The translations under genes were made by a program, and so were the position numbers. Below, one piece after another: positions 49,201 through 61,700 of a stretch of DNA of 64,000 bases. Within the stretch, counting starts at the first letter, position 1; each line of letters begins with the position of its first letter. Below the pieces are notes generated by a model. That model saw only the letters and a list, made by a program, of their open reading frames with translations. It had not been told where the DNA came from and ran no database searches. Origin of the DNA: Paragonimus westermani (Eukaryota > Platyhelminthes > Trematoda > Plagiorchiida > Troglotrematidae); NCBI GenBank assembly GCA_008508345.1, contig QNGE01002367.1, forward strand, positions 1 through 64,000, written 5' to 3'.

Positions 49201-52200
49201 GCTCCCCTAACTGCTCGATATGAAAAACCCATTTTGTGTTATTGTTAATTTGGTACTGACAAGTCACTACCAAATGCTTGCATCTGCCAGTTCCCATCTT
49301 GTTTTTCTCCACGTTGAAGGTAATATTCTGGTGGGCACATATTGGTAATACGATCTTTTGATCCCAACCAGGTTCCCGCGACAGCGATTAAACCTATCCT
49401 CCCCATGTATGCTCTGGGCTCACCTCACTTACTTCATGTACTGTATACATTTGTGTAGACTACGGTATTAGTCGCACATTTGGGTTTCTTGCTGTAGGAA
49501 ACAACAGCCTCCCAGAAGCTGACGACAAGGAACCTGCTTCAAACCCCCTTCACTCCCTGTTCAAGTGAGGACGATTTTAGTGAACACGAAAGATCCTGAT
49601 AGCTCATATTTTTGTACTCTGTACCAGGTATGTGGCGAGTTGTCATATCTGTTTGCAAACGCCAGTGTTAATTTTCAGATGTAGTGAACAATATTTAAAG
49701 CACTACTTCCAGTGAGTACAGACTGTGACCCAGTATAACGGTACAGACGTTGTCGGATATGGGCCAGTCATTGCACGCTTCGGTCTCTGGGACGCCTGGT
49801 GTGTTCTAGTCGTTGTGGCGACACGTTGGACAGACAGAATAAACGTAATAACTGTTTGGTTGCACAAGTATCTCTTTTGACTTATTGCTGCCAGCTTGGC
49901 TTCTTGTCTATGTGATATTATAAGATACCTGTCTGCTACGGAGTACAACTAATGGCTCCACAGGATATTCTGCTGTACGTTCCACTTTTGTGTTAATTCG
50001 CAGATTTCTTTAGTAAGACCTAAGGTATATTGATCACAGGGAAGTTAACTGCCCTCTGGTGATAACTTTCAGGTTCCACTTCCCTTACTTAGGCAGCAGG
50101 TTCAGTGCAAGTCAGCGCACAATATTGTTGTTTAATTGACGATCGCACCGCTTCAGTAAAAACGGGCCCACACCAGGTATGGACCTAACTGCATCACGGG
50201 CGCTTCGATGTCGTCACTAGCGTTAGGTTACTTACATCGCTGCTGTATTACTCCATACCTATGTTAGCAAATCTCAGATCGTTGTTATCGTATCGAATCT
50301 CACTTAACGAAAATCGTTTCCAAATATCAAAATATACCAGTTGAGTGAAAACTGAGTTGCTGTATAAATATACACTAGAGAACCAATGCTGTCTGGGGGC
50401 AAATTCGAAATTCCGAAAGGTGGCTTCAGAAATACAAACACTTGGACTCATTACAATATCCATATCAGACTACCCCGGAATCCGTCATTAACAGGTCATC
50501 CTGTGTCTCGTTGATAGGTTCAAGCAACGCGTCGATAATGACTGAACGAACTGTTAACATTAAGTAGCTCAATTTAAGCTAGTATCAATCCATCTTGGTA
50601 CAAAGGGTTGGAGACACAGTTGAAGACAGTGTGGCTGCATGATAACAAATGAGAAATCGTAAACAAGATAAGCGTAGCGAATTTCACTCGCGCTATCGCG
50701 TGGAAACCCTAACTGTGCATATCTAACATACCGGATAATGAACGGCTTCAAGCCGATACCATGCAGTACACTCTACGTAGTCCGAAACAATGCGAGAAGT
50801 GGAATAAAATAGGGTGAGCACGTAGAATGAATGGCGCACCAAAGACACTAGCCATTAGAACAAAGTGGGTCAAAATCAAGACGAGTTTTCACTAAATGTA
50901 TGCGGACCGTTGAAAAAGGAACGGTGTGATAGGTTATTAAGGAATGTGAGACAAGTCTCGGGGCTGAGTTGACTATCAGTGAACTATCTAGAGCCAAAGT
51001 CCATTTTAAAGTTGAAAGGTAATCACAGTGGAGGCAGTAAACTCCGGAGATATTAACAGAGCTGATATGGAATTTCGATGTAGATGACAAATGGGTGAAT
51101 CAATGTCAGCTGCACAAAATAGTAGGAATTGCTTGTCACTGAAGAGGCCGGCGCCTTGAGCATTCGACTGTAACAACTTAATAATATGGGCTGAAATGGA
51201 AAACAGAAAATACAGGAGACGGGTGGAGTCGTGAAAGCAAATGAAAAATGAGTGACTAGTTATTTATTAGACATGAAAAATCACGGGAATCAATCAGTAG
51301 GCAAACTGAGATCTGGCGAATTGAAAAATGTCTTGAAAAATAAGCACTATGACAGAATATGGTCAAAACAGACTTCAGTGTAAGAACGCTTGAAGTACTG
51401 CACCTCAGGGAGATAGGAGGCGGTGCTTATCATGTGAGACAGAAACTTTACGGCCATGAAGATACGAGCCAAGCTCATCGGACACAAAATGTGTTATAGA
51501 AAGACGTGAAAACTTTTCCGTCAGAAGTGTGGAAAACGCGTTCCACGTGTGATAGTGATGTCCCTCAATGTGCAAAACAAGAAAGACGGCTTTAAATGTC
51601 TTGAACCGAAAGTTCCACCCTCGACATATGAAAAATCAGAGATAATTCAACGTAGGCTCACGAGCAGCCTTTCGAACACAACTTCTGAACTGTATCGCTC
51701 TCATTCGTACCACGGCAGCATTGGCGACGCAACGAACCTACTGAACAAGCCGAAGAAATTGGCTGAGGGGCTCGTCCGAGACAGCCCAGTTCACGTAATA
51801 CTGCTCGCAGATAAAAAAAGGCTCATCCATCTAGTTCGTCTAAGCAGAAGTAAAAGAGATATAACAGACCAATCATTATTTGAGCTGGAGAAGACTAAAA
51901 AGCGGCTGACAGGATAACCAACCGCAAGTGGTTGCAACCTTTCCTTGAACGTATCGTCGCTGGTGAAAGCACTGATTCTCTGGCAAACGAAGCATTGGAT
52001 TTCGATTGCAATAGACCGATTTTTATTGTCGCCTCTAGAAGCGGAGCAATATCTTTTTGAGCAGAAAAAAACGTTTCTAGGCCACAGCGGGTCAAAATAG
52101 TCCCACTATTAAAGGTCACCCGTGGGCAAGATACTCGGATCCGTCAGCCACATCAAGCCTTCACACAGTTCTGGCTGAGAAATGAATGACCTGAACGGGT

Positions 52201-52452
52201 TGTATTTATCAAATCCGCTGCAATCCAACAGCTGATGTTTTCCGTTTCCACAGTCCTTACCACCCGGTACAATCATGTTGGACTTAGCGAGATCTGTTTC
52301 GAGCTTCGTAAAAGTACTTCAGGGCAATCCATAGGCGCACATTGTTACACGGACTGCCGAAGTATCACAGAGGTGAATCTGTGGTCTCATATAGAACCAT
52401 AATCAAATGCAGTTGATCAGTTGAGGTTAAGTCAGCTGACGTACATAACCCC
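49201..52452. other. No recognised gene
   Basis: A plus-strand open frame at 51549-51917 includes VHVILLADKKRLIHLV, loosely like the ILPADKGR segment ahead of Penelope RT domains, but the rest does not support that. Nothing else was recognised. Confidence 0.35.
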
Positions 52453-54560
52453 ATGCTCTCCAGATCTGCCATTCAAGAGAAAATTGAGTTTTATGCAAAT
52501 AAATCTGGTAGGTGCTTTCAAGGTAGGCATCGCTGTCCGTATGACCATGTTTTCCCTGCTTGCATAAAATACTACCACGGTGGGTTTGACAGGGTGTATG
52601 GGACGCGAAAGAAATTCATCAAAATTTTCCCATTTCCAGAGGAAGTCCTCACGCCCACTTGCTTATAGCGGGTATTACACTTTGATCCTGTACTCCTGAA
52701 GAACTCTGGAGCGTAATCCCAGGTGACCACAACCTTCCCGTCCCACTTGGCACCAGCATAAGAGCCTAGCTGGGATCTTCAGTCAAAGTTCTTAGTTGTC
52801 TTCTGCATTTTGGACTCGAGGCTGCATAGTATTAACACACAGCCCATTTAACACAACCCAGACACTGGAATTTTGCTGCCCTTAGCCAAAAACGACACCA
52901 GTGAGCACGACAGGAGGTTGATAACTCTTATCCTCTGCAGCAAGAACGATCATCGATGGTCACATCACATCAAGCGACCCATGTTTAGACTGCCAAGCCT
53001 TCTACTGCCATTTGTGAGTAAAAGTTGCCTCAATGAAGATGCGTGCGGAGGTTTCGCAACAAACGGAATTATCCGATCACACTTTACCAGATGACTGCAT
53101 GGGACCCGCTAGGTTCGCCGTGGTAGTCCGCCTCTTAGTTCATCCCAAAGGCAAAAGCAGCATCTACCAAAATATCCATTTCCACCTCTGAGACACAGTC
53201 GTTAGCCTTTGGGTTCCTAAAGGACTGCAAACGGATACGCGACGAGGTGTAACCCAGTAACCAACCAAACTAGTGCTTACAACCGGACTGTAGTTCTTCG
53301 AAATGATTACGACAATAGACCTGACCTCTAGCAGCCATGTTAGTGTCCCATTCTGATTCGTGGCGGAAACCACTTTCGAGGTTAGTAACTTGTCCTTCAC
53401 CTCCATTGCGGAAGAACAACTCATTAACTCATTGGTAAAATTTCCAGGATGCCCACTGTCAACAACAAAGCAATGGCTTGACCTATGACACCCGGGTCTT
53501 CCAGATTACTATCATATAAAATACGGATACCCCTGAAACCACAAAGACAAAAAATAAGAAGAGAAGAGTTTCCTTGATGTGGTTAAAGTCGAAATTATGC
53601 ACAGAACCAACCAGCGCAAGTAGATCCTCTACCAGTTCACATTTGCAATTTTGACCTTAAGCCATTCCAGTTTCTGGTCACAAGCGGGATGGGTCATGGA
53701 CGACTCATGCCATATGCCTGTGTTCGGAGTGAGAATTACGCTTTCTCCCGTCATTTTTTTGTAACGTTTCGTGAGGTAATGGGGGACCACATACCCGTCA
53801 GAACATTTGTGGTGGATAGAATGGTGGCCCAAATCCGAGCAGCAGGAGTCGTTCTTGGGTGCGACATAATATCGTACTATTTTTGTGTTCGAAATACCAT
53901 AAAGAAACACGCCTTTTGGTGTGATTTACCATAAAATCAACATTTGGGTAAATTCATTTAGAAATCTAATTGTGATAACGTGGGAGAGTGAGTCAACACG
54001 TTTGTCTTTTCACGTTCAAGGTCCAACCGTTGTGTTGAAATAATCAGACGAACAGACCCGAGGTATATGAACCACTTTATGTACGATTGGCCTTACATAG
54101 AGCCTCATTGGGCCATCCATGCACAATCAAATGTTGTCCATCTCGGAAATGGAACAAACAACTATCTGGAGGATTAAGATGATCGATTAAAAAAGCGCAC
54201 TCACCCAGGAGATCATCCGGCCACGGTCTTCAGTAAAATCTGTTCCAACAGCGAGTGGCTGGTGCGGGAGTTTAAGACACAGGGCAACTACGGTTGCGAT
54301 CGCCGTGAAGTGGCTAGCGTCGCCCTCCATGTGAAGAACGCACCCTGTTGGCTAATAAAATTCGTCAGCCAACTGTTGTTGAAGCATCTCCGTGGGAGTG
54401 CTCCCCGCTGCGCATTGAACAGCTGGAAGATTTCAAGGTTATATGACATTGATTGGCAGCTTCAAATGAACTATGAGTGTTCAGAGTACTCGATGAACAT
54501 CAGTGATGGCACGTATGAAAGCAATTTTTGCAGCTCTGTGTGGTTACCACTTGTCCATGT
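52453..54560 (+). pseudogene. MULE-like transposase relic
   Basis: An N-terminal DNA-binding-like fragment (CFQGRHRCPYDHVFPACIKY, about 52518) resembles the FAR1/FLYWCH-type zinc regions of these proteins. The core is at 53680-53930: GHGRLMPYACVRSENYAFSR, HFFVTFREVMGDHIPVRTFV, VDRMVAQIRAAGVVLGCDII and a following FCVRNTIKKH. This is the MULE signature: PV-x-Y-x-FV-E, FK/R-x-MG, TFV-D-K, C-F-H-x-R. A downstream segment to about 54560 contains a degraded C-terminal region. Stops and shifts between these blocks show it is defunct. Confidence 0.7.
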
Positions 54561-57560
54561 GCTGTTCGTCTCCAGAAAGTACTCCTATCCACACATCAGA
54601 TTGTTGATAAGATCGCGTTTGTTCTAGGCCGTTTCCTATTCCACCGACAGTGGCTTGCTGAATACAATTAGCCTGAGAGCAGCAGGCTTCGCGGATGGGT
54701 CACTGTAGTCGTCAACAGTCCATTTCAACCGCATTACAAAATACTCTGTCAGGCGTTGGCCAAGTAGCGAGATGTGAGTCCCAGGACGGGAAGCCTCATT
54801 TTTAAAGCTATCATGGTTTTCATGCACCAGTCGACCAAGGAAGCTGAGGCGGCTTTACCGCAAACGGACGCTCTCCTTGTTCCGTTTTGCAATTTGATTA
54901 AGCCGAGCCGAGGGACAAATGCTCATATGAGAGTGCCCTGTGAATAATATGGTGACCCCGTTAACGCAACTGGTTACCGCTGCACTGACGACTAGCAAAT
55001 TTTTTACTTGGAGTGCATTAACAGTACTGATAAAGCGCACTGCTCCTTCTGAACTATGTAGCTGCAACCTTCCTCATCGGGTATTTTATGGTTTCATTAG
55101 CTATGCCGTTGTATCTGCTTGCACCTCCAAAAATTTGCCGCACCAACGTTGAAACCAAAAAAGAGACCCTGTCCAGCACCAATGATTGCTGATGACTCGG
55201 TTATGTCTGAAGATGATTCCGTGTTGCTCAAACACAAAGGAACGTCAGATTGAGAATAATGCTAAATAATGCCACGAACGTTACCGACTACCGTAGGTTG
55301 GTAATGCCACACCTCCGATGTCACTTAAACCTCACATTTACACCTGCATACACAGCAAGGAGGGTACTTCTATTGAGGCAGAACCGAAAGCAAACAGGCT
55401 GCGGCAACCTGGTTGGAATGCTGGAAATAATGATGAACATCTGTCAAATGCATTCAGAAAACTCCGTTTTACTTCCACCACTGTTCGTGGTGCTGCGTTT
55501 TCAGGGTGCAGGTGGGCTGACAGTCGAGCGTAAGCGTTCCAGTAACTTAATAAACTTACCGATTTCATTGCCACCATATTGCCAAACTAGCTTATGTCCG
55601 ATTACAACGAGTAGTGGATGAAGAAAGCCGATCACGCCGAGTTAGGCTGACATTACGCCTGCAAATCATCGGTTGCAACCGCACCTACTTGCCCATTGTG
55701 CCGATTGTTGATTTTGTCAAGGTTTGTTGCGTTATTTTGAGATTGCTGAGGTTTGATTGATGTTGAAAGGTGGCCCTACGCTTTACTCTCTTCCCCAAAT
55801 AAGATACAGTACTCATCTTTGTTCTTACACAACCTACTTTGACCGTTTCCCTTACCCCTAGTTAGTCCGAGCCCTGTAAACCTCCAAATACCGAAATTAG
55901 ACATATTTCTTCCCTATTTTTCTTGAGTAACTTATGATTCCCGTCGTTTCTCGATGCATGAACAGTCGTTTTGCTCTGACCAAACCAATGATCATTTGTT
56001 TGAGTGAGCTTAGCCCGTTTTATCGTCCACCATTGCTGATCGGTACCTGGTTGTCAATTTGTTGTGCGGGCACTTTCTTCCTTTGATTTCTGAGGATTTT
56101 CACACTCAAGGTGAGAGACAATTTTCTTGTACATTGATTCAATTGGTACCGTATTAAATCCAGTTGTTACGAACGCCTTCTCGTTAACCGTTTCGATGAT
56201 AGATTATATCTGTCGTTGGATATTGAGAGGCATTTACTGGATCAATGGATTACGCGTAACTCAGTGTGAACTTGAATCGTTAGCGAACAATTCAATACCG
56301 ATAAATACCTTTCGTTTCCATTTTCACGGAATAAAAATTATGCAACCTCACATTTATGTCCGCTGTCAGCATCTATTTCACGTACCATCGAATGCACAAG
56401 TTAACAAAAATAATTTGCAGCTTACATGGTGCACGTTCATCATTCATTCGATACCAAATCCTATCAACGAAATCACAAATTTCAGCCCCCTCATCAACCT
56501 GTCTCGCCATCAAACTACCGCGATTTCTTAGCACCCTCGTTAAATATCTATTTCACTGTAGAACAAAATTGTTCCTACCAGCCGAATATCCGTACTCCAT
56601 ACTTTCTGTAATAATTTGTCAACTACCATTCAGGCGACATTACAAACTCACATATTAACAATTTACCGCCGTCAGCATTTACTATCTGCGGATAATTTTC
56701 ACCGGCCATACCTTTAAATTTAACCGACAACTCAAGATATGATACAAACTTTCTCAACCGCGTGCTGAAAAGCCACCCGATGTCGGTCAAACCACTAGTG
56801 CTATCCTACCAGCACAGAAAAATGAACAATCCTCTTCGCTCCTGTCATTATATCGGCATTCCTCAAATGCCTTGCAGCTCCGTGAAATCATTGAGATCCC
56901 AGAATCTTGGGTGCGTGCCATCATCAAGCCTATGAAAAAAGAGAGAATCGCGGAAGTATATTTCTGACTGGAGATTCCCCACTTTTCAGTTCATCACTTC
57001 GCTTGTGCCTGAAAGACTGGTTGGCCGTTATCTCAGAAAGCACCTGGAATCCAGTGGTTGGACTGTGACTGAACCATAAGAATTCCAGATAGCTGCTATA
57101 GGTGAGTGAGAGAAAGCTTCCAAACTTGAGTTAAGATAAGTGAATTTCCGTGGCCTCAATAAGAAGTCACAATAAACAACACACATACTACATCTGAAAC
57201 CACTCTCACAGCTTCGAACCGCAAGAGACATGGCCGCAACCGCCCGACTACTGGCAGACGCGTTTGCACCGAGTTTCAGTCAGTTTGTACACTGGGTGGA
57301 CAAACTCACCCTTTCGGAAGTATCTCTCGGTTCTTTGTCATGTTCATTGACACCCAGTCTGTTCAACGATGATCAACTGTTTATTTTGGCACGGCAGTAC
57401 ACAGGCTCAGACGACCTCAAAATGTGATCCTTCATTGTGTATCCATCAAACGGACACAGTAACTGTCCCATCGACATCAATCGATGACCCCACGATTAGG
57501 ACTTCTGAGACAGGTCGAGAGCAATGATCTCATTAAACATGCGTTGTGATATTTTAGATT
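54561..57560. other. No confident gene
   Basis: Open frames at 55250-55621 and 56127-56531 have no known motif. A stretch at 56840-57060 (IPESWVRAIIKPMKKERI) faintly recalls the start of a LINE RT domain but is too short to call. Confidence 0.35.
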
Positions 57561-57808
57561 AGAGATGAGTAGTCGGGGATTTGGTTTGTTTTCAAGTTGG
57601 CCATCACGCAAATTTGATCGCAGCCTTCGCAATCAGATAGACATTCTAACCAGCGTCTGTCGAAAAGAAACACTAGACTCGAGTGTCAATCTAATTAGAG
57701 CTCGTCAGTAGCGCATATCCTTGCTAAGGGCAAGCTGATCAATGCGCAAAAGAGAGAGTGGTTGAGCGTTCAGATTTGATAATTCGGTCGTGCCTAATGT
57801 GAGATTGA

Positions 57809-57862
57809 AGGCGCAGTGATCAACACGGTTGCCACATGTTAGAACGTCCAGGGTTCAAATCC
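57809..57862 (+). promoter_or_regulatory. tRNA-like pol III A and B boxes
   Basis: The A box AGGCGCAGTGAT at 57809-57820 (consensus TRGCNNAGYNGG) and the B box GGTTCAAATCC at 57852-57862 are spaced as in tRNA genes (43 bp start to start). The 3' acceptor-like GGCCGTGTC follows. No full cloverleaf is evident, so this is a SINE head rather than a tRNA gene. Confidence 0.7.
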
Positions 57863-57880
57863 CGGCCGTGTCAAGTATAT

Positions 57881-57925
57881 ACTCTGCTGATGAGCTCTAA
57901 TGGGAGCGAAACTCGAATCTAGTGC
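57881..57925 (+). ncRNA. Minimal type I hammerhead ribozyme motif
   Basis: The core CTGATGA (57887-57893) is followed by helix II GCTC/GAGC with a 6-nt loop (57894-57907) and GAAA (57908-57911). Then comes a near-absent helix III with loop around TCGA, and the cleavage triplet ATC (57917-57919; the opposite arm preserves GTC). Helix I: bases 57881-57886 against 57920-57925 give G.U, U-A, C-G, one mismatch, then C-G. Minimal type I hammerheads with a tiny helix III are characteristic of flatworm SINE-like repeats. The A17 substitution weakens helix III; activity is uncertain. Confidence 0.7.
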
Positions 57926-58269
57926 TTCTTTTCGAAAGAGGCTGGATGGAAAGTCCACCTGAATGCGAAGGCTGCGATCAAATGTGAGTGATGGTCAACT
58001 TGAAAACAAATCAAATCCCCGATTACTCATCAGTGATCTTCTATTCAGTTTACAATAACCTTCTCGTACCTTAGCGCCTTATTAATATGAAACTCGTCAA
58101 TACGGCCGTCTTCCCTTTTGCATCCGAATCGGTTGCCTGACGGGCTCGGAATTTATGGTCGCCCGTTGCTTACCGACGTGATTATCATAAATGCAGCCTT
58201 TCGACAGATGTTACGAGTAGACTAAACTTCGCTCTAACAGCCACTGGACGTTCGTGATCAACAGAGGTG

Positions 58270-59470
58270 CCAGATGCATCTGTACCGGGTATCGAGTTTA
58301 CAGTGCAACGATAAGATCACCGTGTTATTCACACTTCTAGGCGTCTCAGTTTTTGTGAAGCGCAGTTTTTCTCAGTCACAGAAGGAGGAATCAGCGGCTT
58401 ACTGGACGTTCAACAGACATCACGAAAGCTTGTGCGGTGTTTATTTCGTCACAGTCATTGACCATGAAGTTCTTAAACATATTTATAGTCCCAACATACC
58501 CGTGTTGTCTTCCGCGGCAATGGCTGAACCATGGAGCGTTGCTTTGGATGTGTACTCTTATACCATCCAACACCATAGTGAAAAATTCGCCCTTAAACAT
58601 TTTAGTTACCTCGGAAATCTGACTACAAAGAGGGCAGTAAATCAAACTGTTCATTGACCTAGCCACTTCCTGTTTCTCTTTCTTCTGTGATCCTTGTTAC
58701 TCGAAAAAGCTATCATGCAATCTTGAAATCATTAAACGTTTGTTGAAACTGCAACATCTGACTAAGAGTTCGCAAATTCTACAAAATTCAAGACAAACTT
58801 TTTCTCACCACTGACCGACTGTTATACACTAGCCATGGAATCGTAACATTCACCGACATAAGATTTGTTGAATGAAATGATTTACACTCTGGATATCTGG
58901 GAGTTGAAGAGACAAAATCACCGGTCCGCCTGACTCACTGGTAACTAGAACTGAATGTCGATCTGTGTGATAATTTTGATATTTTGTTAAGTGGACACCC
59001 TAACCACTGACTTATGAGGTTTGACAGCAGATAAACGCTGACTGTTGCGGTCAATTCTTGGATAAGTGCTACATTTTGATTATCGCTGATTAATACTCAC
59101 GACATCCGGAAGTTTTTTCTACGTCGTCAACAGTTGCGGACCTCACCCCGATTGTATTGCGAAAGACGTTTAGTCTGGAAGGATTGAGGTGTGCTCTGAT
59201 TATTTACAACTTCACCCGATTCACTGTGTTGAAGATGTGAACGGCTGGAAAGAAGAGGACACCAAAATATCGCTATGCCAACACATCCTTAGTCCAGCAG
59301 TGCCGCTGAGGATTTTGTGTGTATTTTGAAAAATGCACTTAGGTCTGCTAAATCATCTGGTTTTGAAGAACTGGAGAATATTATGGATAACTTCTTGATG
59401 CACTATAGAATTTCTGACCACGCAGCAGCCGGAAGAAGTCCAGCTAATCCTTTCAACAAATAGCGTGTTT
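58270..59470 (+). pseudogene. Ty3/gypsy pol relic (RNase H and integrase), second family
   Basis: The RNase H/tether region is in one frame: FSQSQKEESAAYWTFNRHHE, SLCGVYFVTVIDHEVLKHIY, WSVALDVYSYTIQHHSEK. Then, through stops, come integrase zinc-region and core remnants: YLGVEETKSPVRLTHW (about 58890), YSRHPEVFSTSSTVADLTPI (about 59090) and, near 59370-59450, NFLMHYRISDHAAAGRSPAN, which matches the FLxxYRxTPHxxTGxSPAxLL motif. No LTRs were identified. The sequence differs clearly from the 39-42 kb element. Confidence 0.75.
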
Positions 59471-60849
59471 AATTTTGAAGTTGTGAATCATCGTGACAGC
59501 AAACTTCTATCACGTCGAGTAACTGTGTCCAAAAACCTGGTACTGTATTTTCTCAATTACTTCATTTACACGACGGGTCTGTTGAGCACTACATTTCGAC
59601 CAACCTGTTCGCGGCTCAATTATTTGTTTCCATGCTGTGCCGGTTGCTGATACAAGTGTTTTTAGTCTATTCAAAGTTCAAGTGCCCTGATTGAAGATAC
59701 CACAGTTGCAGCTGCCTGAACACCTTGTAGGTGAACAACGAAGAAACTGTAACAACCCTTACCCCCATTTCAACTCCGAGGCATAAGACAATTACCAATA
59801 AGCCCACATCTAACTACTGTTTTTTCGCATCATTGATAATACGGTGTACGTTTATTTTCGAGAGGTTAAGACTCAAGATTTTCAAGTCTGAGGTGCTTTT
59901 ATTGCTGCGTCAAAGCCTGCTCTGGGTTTCGGCTACGTCAGTTACCCTGATTTTGTATTACTGGTCCCTCGCAGAAATGCAGAGTACTTTTAACAACTGT
60001 CTAACTTTGCATAACGCCAAGTGGTTACAATATATCAAATTATGAGCAGTAAACTGAAGTAAAAAAAAATATTCATAAATGATTGCATTTTAATCCTTGT
60101 GCCGAAGCATGAAAACATCTGCTCACGTGCACGTTAGAAACACTTAAATGGAAGAACGGACTGACTACCCCAAGGCACACAACGCCTAGTTACCACCAGA
60201 GAAAGGTACACCCATTGAGTGTATTGGAATCGTCCAATAAAGCCAGCCTTCCTTTCTCAGTCAAGTGCAGTCATCATTACAAGTAGGTGCCAAGCCTATC
60301 GACCAACGGAATGGAAAACCCACGATTACTGAACAACTGTACTTAATACACGTCACTGGAATGTTATAACTCACGTAAAAGGCCTCGATTCATCGTTGGG
60401 CATTTTCCGCATTCCGTTATAACTAGCCCATGTTTCAGTAGGATGTTTTGCGTAAACGTCACGCAACTTCAATCGACTTTGAAACAACGCCATATTTTGG
60501 GATCATTCGTAAACATCGATGAGAGCATTCTTAGAAGGTCTGGAACCTCATTGATGTAGAGAAGAAGAGCATTATAGCATACGGCACATCGCCGAGTTTC
60601 GAGAGAAATTACTTGCTCCTATACGGATACACTGTCTCCTGCCTCACAGAAACGCTGACATCCGCCTTGAAATCATAACACCCAATCCAAATCAGCGTAC
60701 TTTCGTGCGCAGCTTCTGATTGGCTACCTTACCGAAGGTCTTGCCTAATTCACTGAAAACTACGTCTACGGCATAGACTTGGCCTGCGGCCTCCGTTTAC
60801 TTTGCTGTTGTAGTAGAAAAAGTTGTGGGTCAAGAGTGCCTACACCTGG
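59471..60849. other. No recognised gene
   Basis: The open frame at 59731-60045 has no motif; a poly-A tract lies at about 60061-60069. Confidence 0.4.
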
Positions 60850-61700
60850 AGCCTTGTTGAAATGCGCTAAATGGCTCAAAACGAGACGGACGTGTTTCGA
60901 TCTCTTACTTCACCAGGTTTTCGAGGAATTTCACCACGATGGTTGATTATAAGGCACATTACCACCCTACTTCAATCCACGGGGAGAACCGAGTTTCCCG
61001 TGGACTCCCGAAATGCTAGAATAAACGGATCGCATAGAACCTGTGCAAGTTCATGAAGTATTTTTGGCCCATGTCCAACCAGTTTAGCGGATTTTTCGGT
61101 ATTCAGCTCCCCCAGCAATTGAAGGGTTTTAGCCCAAGAGACCCCTCCACCCCGTAAAAAAGGTGCTGTTCGGTTATTGTTCATAGCCTCCCGAATAGCG
61201 CGGGAGATTCAGTGGGAACGGGCTTATATCAGTCCATCAACAGTTTCACTGCCTTTTATAACGTTCCACGTATTCGAAGAAGCCCTTTGTATCATTATCC
61301 AGCAGCTCTGAGAAGCTGCTTCCAGGCACCTCGAGCTGTCCTGTAAACTGCAAAGGCCGTGATCGAAGGAGCGTTGGAATATTCCCCCAAATGCCCCTTT
61401 ACCCTCTTGGTCAACCCAGTCCGTGTTACAGTGGCTGTTGACAAACCAAATCGAAAACAAAGTCAGCGGTTTTTGCGAAGACAAGTCCCAATGATGAGTG
61501 GTCTGAGCCGCCATAGGTCTTGTTGGTTGGCCAACAGATTGCTTCAGCGGTACTTGAAGAATAAGATCCAGAAGTTCACTTCCAAAGCCTCCTGTGGAAG
61601 CTGAGCAGGATAGGGACTGCCAACGCACCTCTGCACGTTGAAGCACTATGGGATCAGACATCTTTTCGATGTCCTTGGATGAACTGCAAAAAGTCAAACG
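60850..61700 (-). pseudogene. LINE relic (endonuclease end and start of RT)
   Basis: On the minus strand 61184-60972 reads LQLLGELNTEKSAKLVGHG then PKILHELAQVLCDPF and STGNSVLPVD. This matches the RT entry of Jockey/CR1-type LINEs: LxxLNxxKSxGPDGxxPxxLKELAxxLxxPLxxLFxxSLxxGxxPxxW. The region 61697-61224 (open frame plus shifts) includes a DLILQ...SDHSSLGLVF-like pattern recalling the end of an endonuclease domain, but is much degraded. No catalytic YADD was found to the left. Confidence 0.5.

Larger units (their letters stand above)
57561..58034. mobile_element. Foldback hammerhead/tRNA-like element, copy 2
   Basis: Two arms of about 145 bp (57561-57708 and 57889-58034) are diverged reverse complements. 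The 180-bp loop carries a nested hairpin (GCGCAT at 57711-57716 with ATGCGC at 57742-57747) and a tRNA-like pol III promoter. The right arm starts with a hammerhead core, and the left arm has a degenerate one on the opposite strand. The combination of pol III boxes followed by a hammerhead is known from the schistosome Sm-alpha repeats. Confidence 0.75.

Noticed and set aside
51549..51917. 122-codon plus-strand frame containing VILLADKKR
   Set aside because: The similarity to the ILPADKGR segment of Penelope elements is limited to a few residues; no RT follows.
56840..57060. Possible LINE RT fragment (SWVRAIIKPMKK)
   Set aside because: No catalytic box or downstream RT motifs.
57809..57880. 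A genuine tRNA gene
   Set aside because: The A and B boxes are good, but the 5' acceptor strand does not pair with GGCCGTGTC and no clean anticodon stem is seen, so it is a tRNA-derived SINE head.
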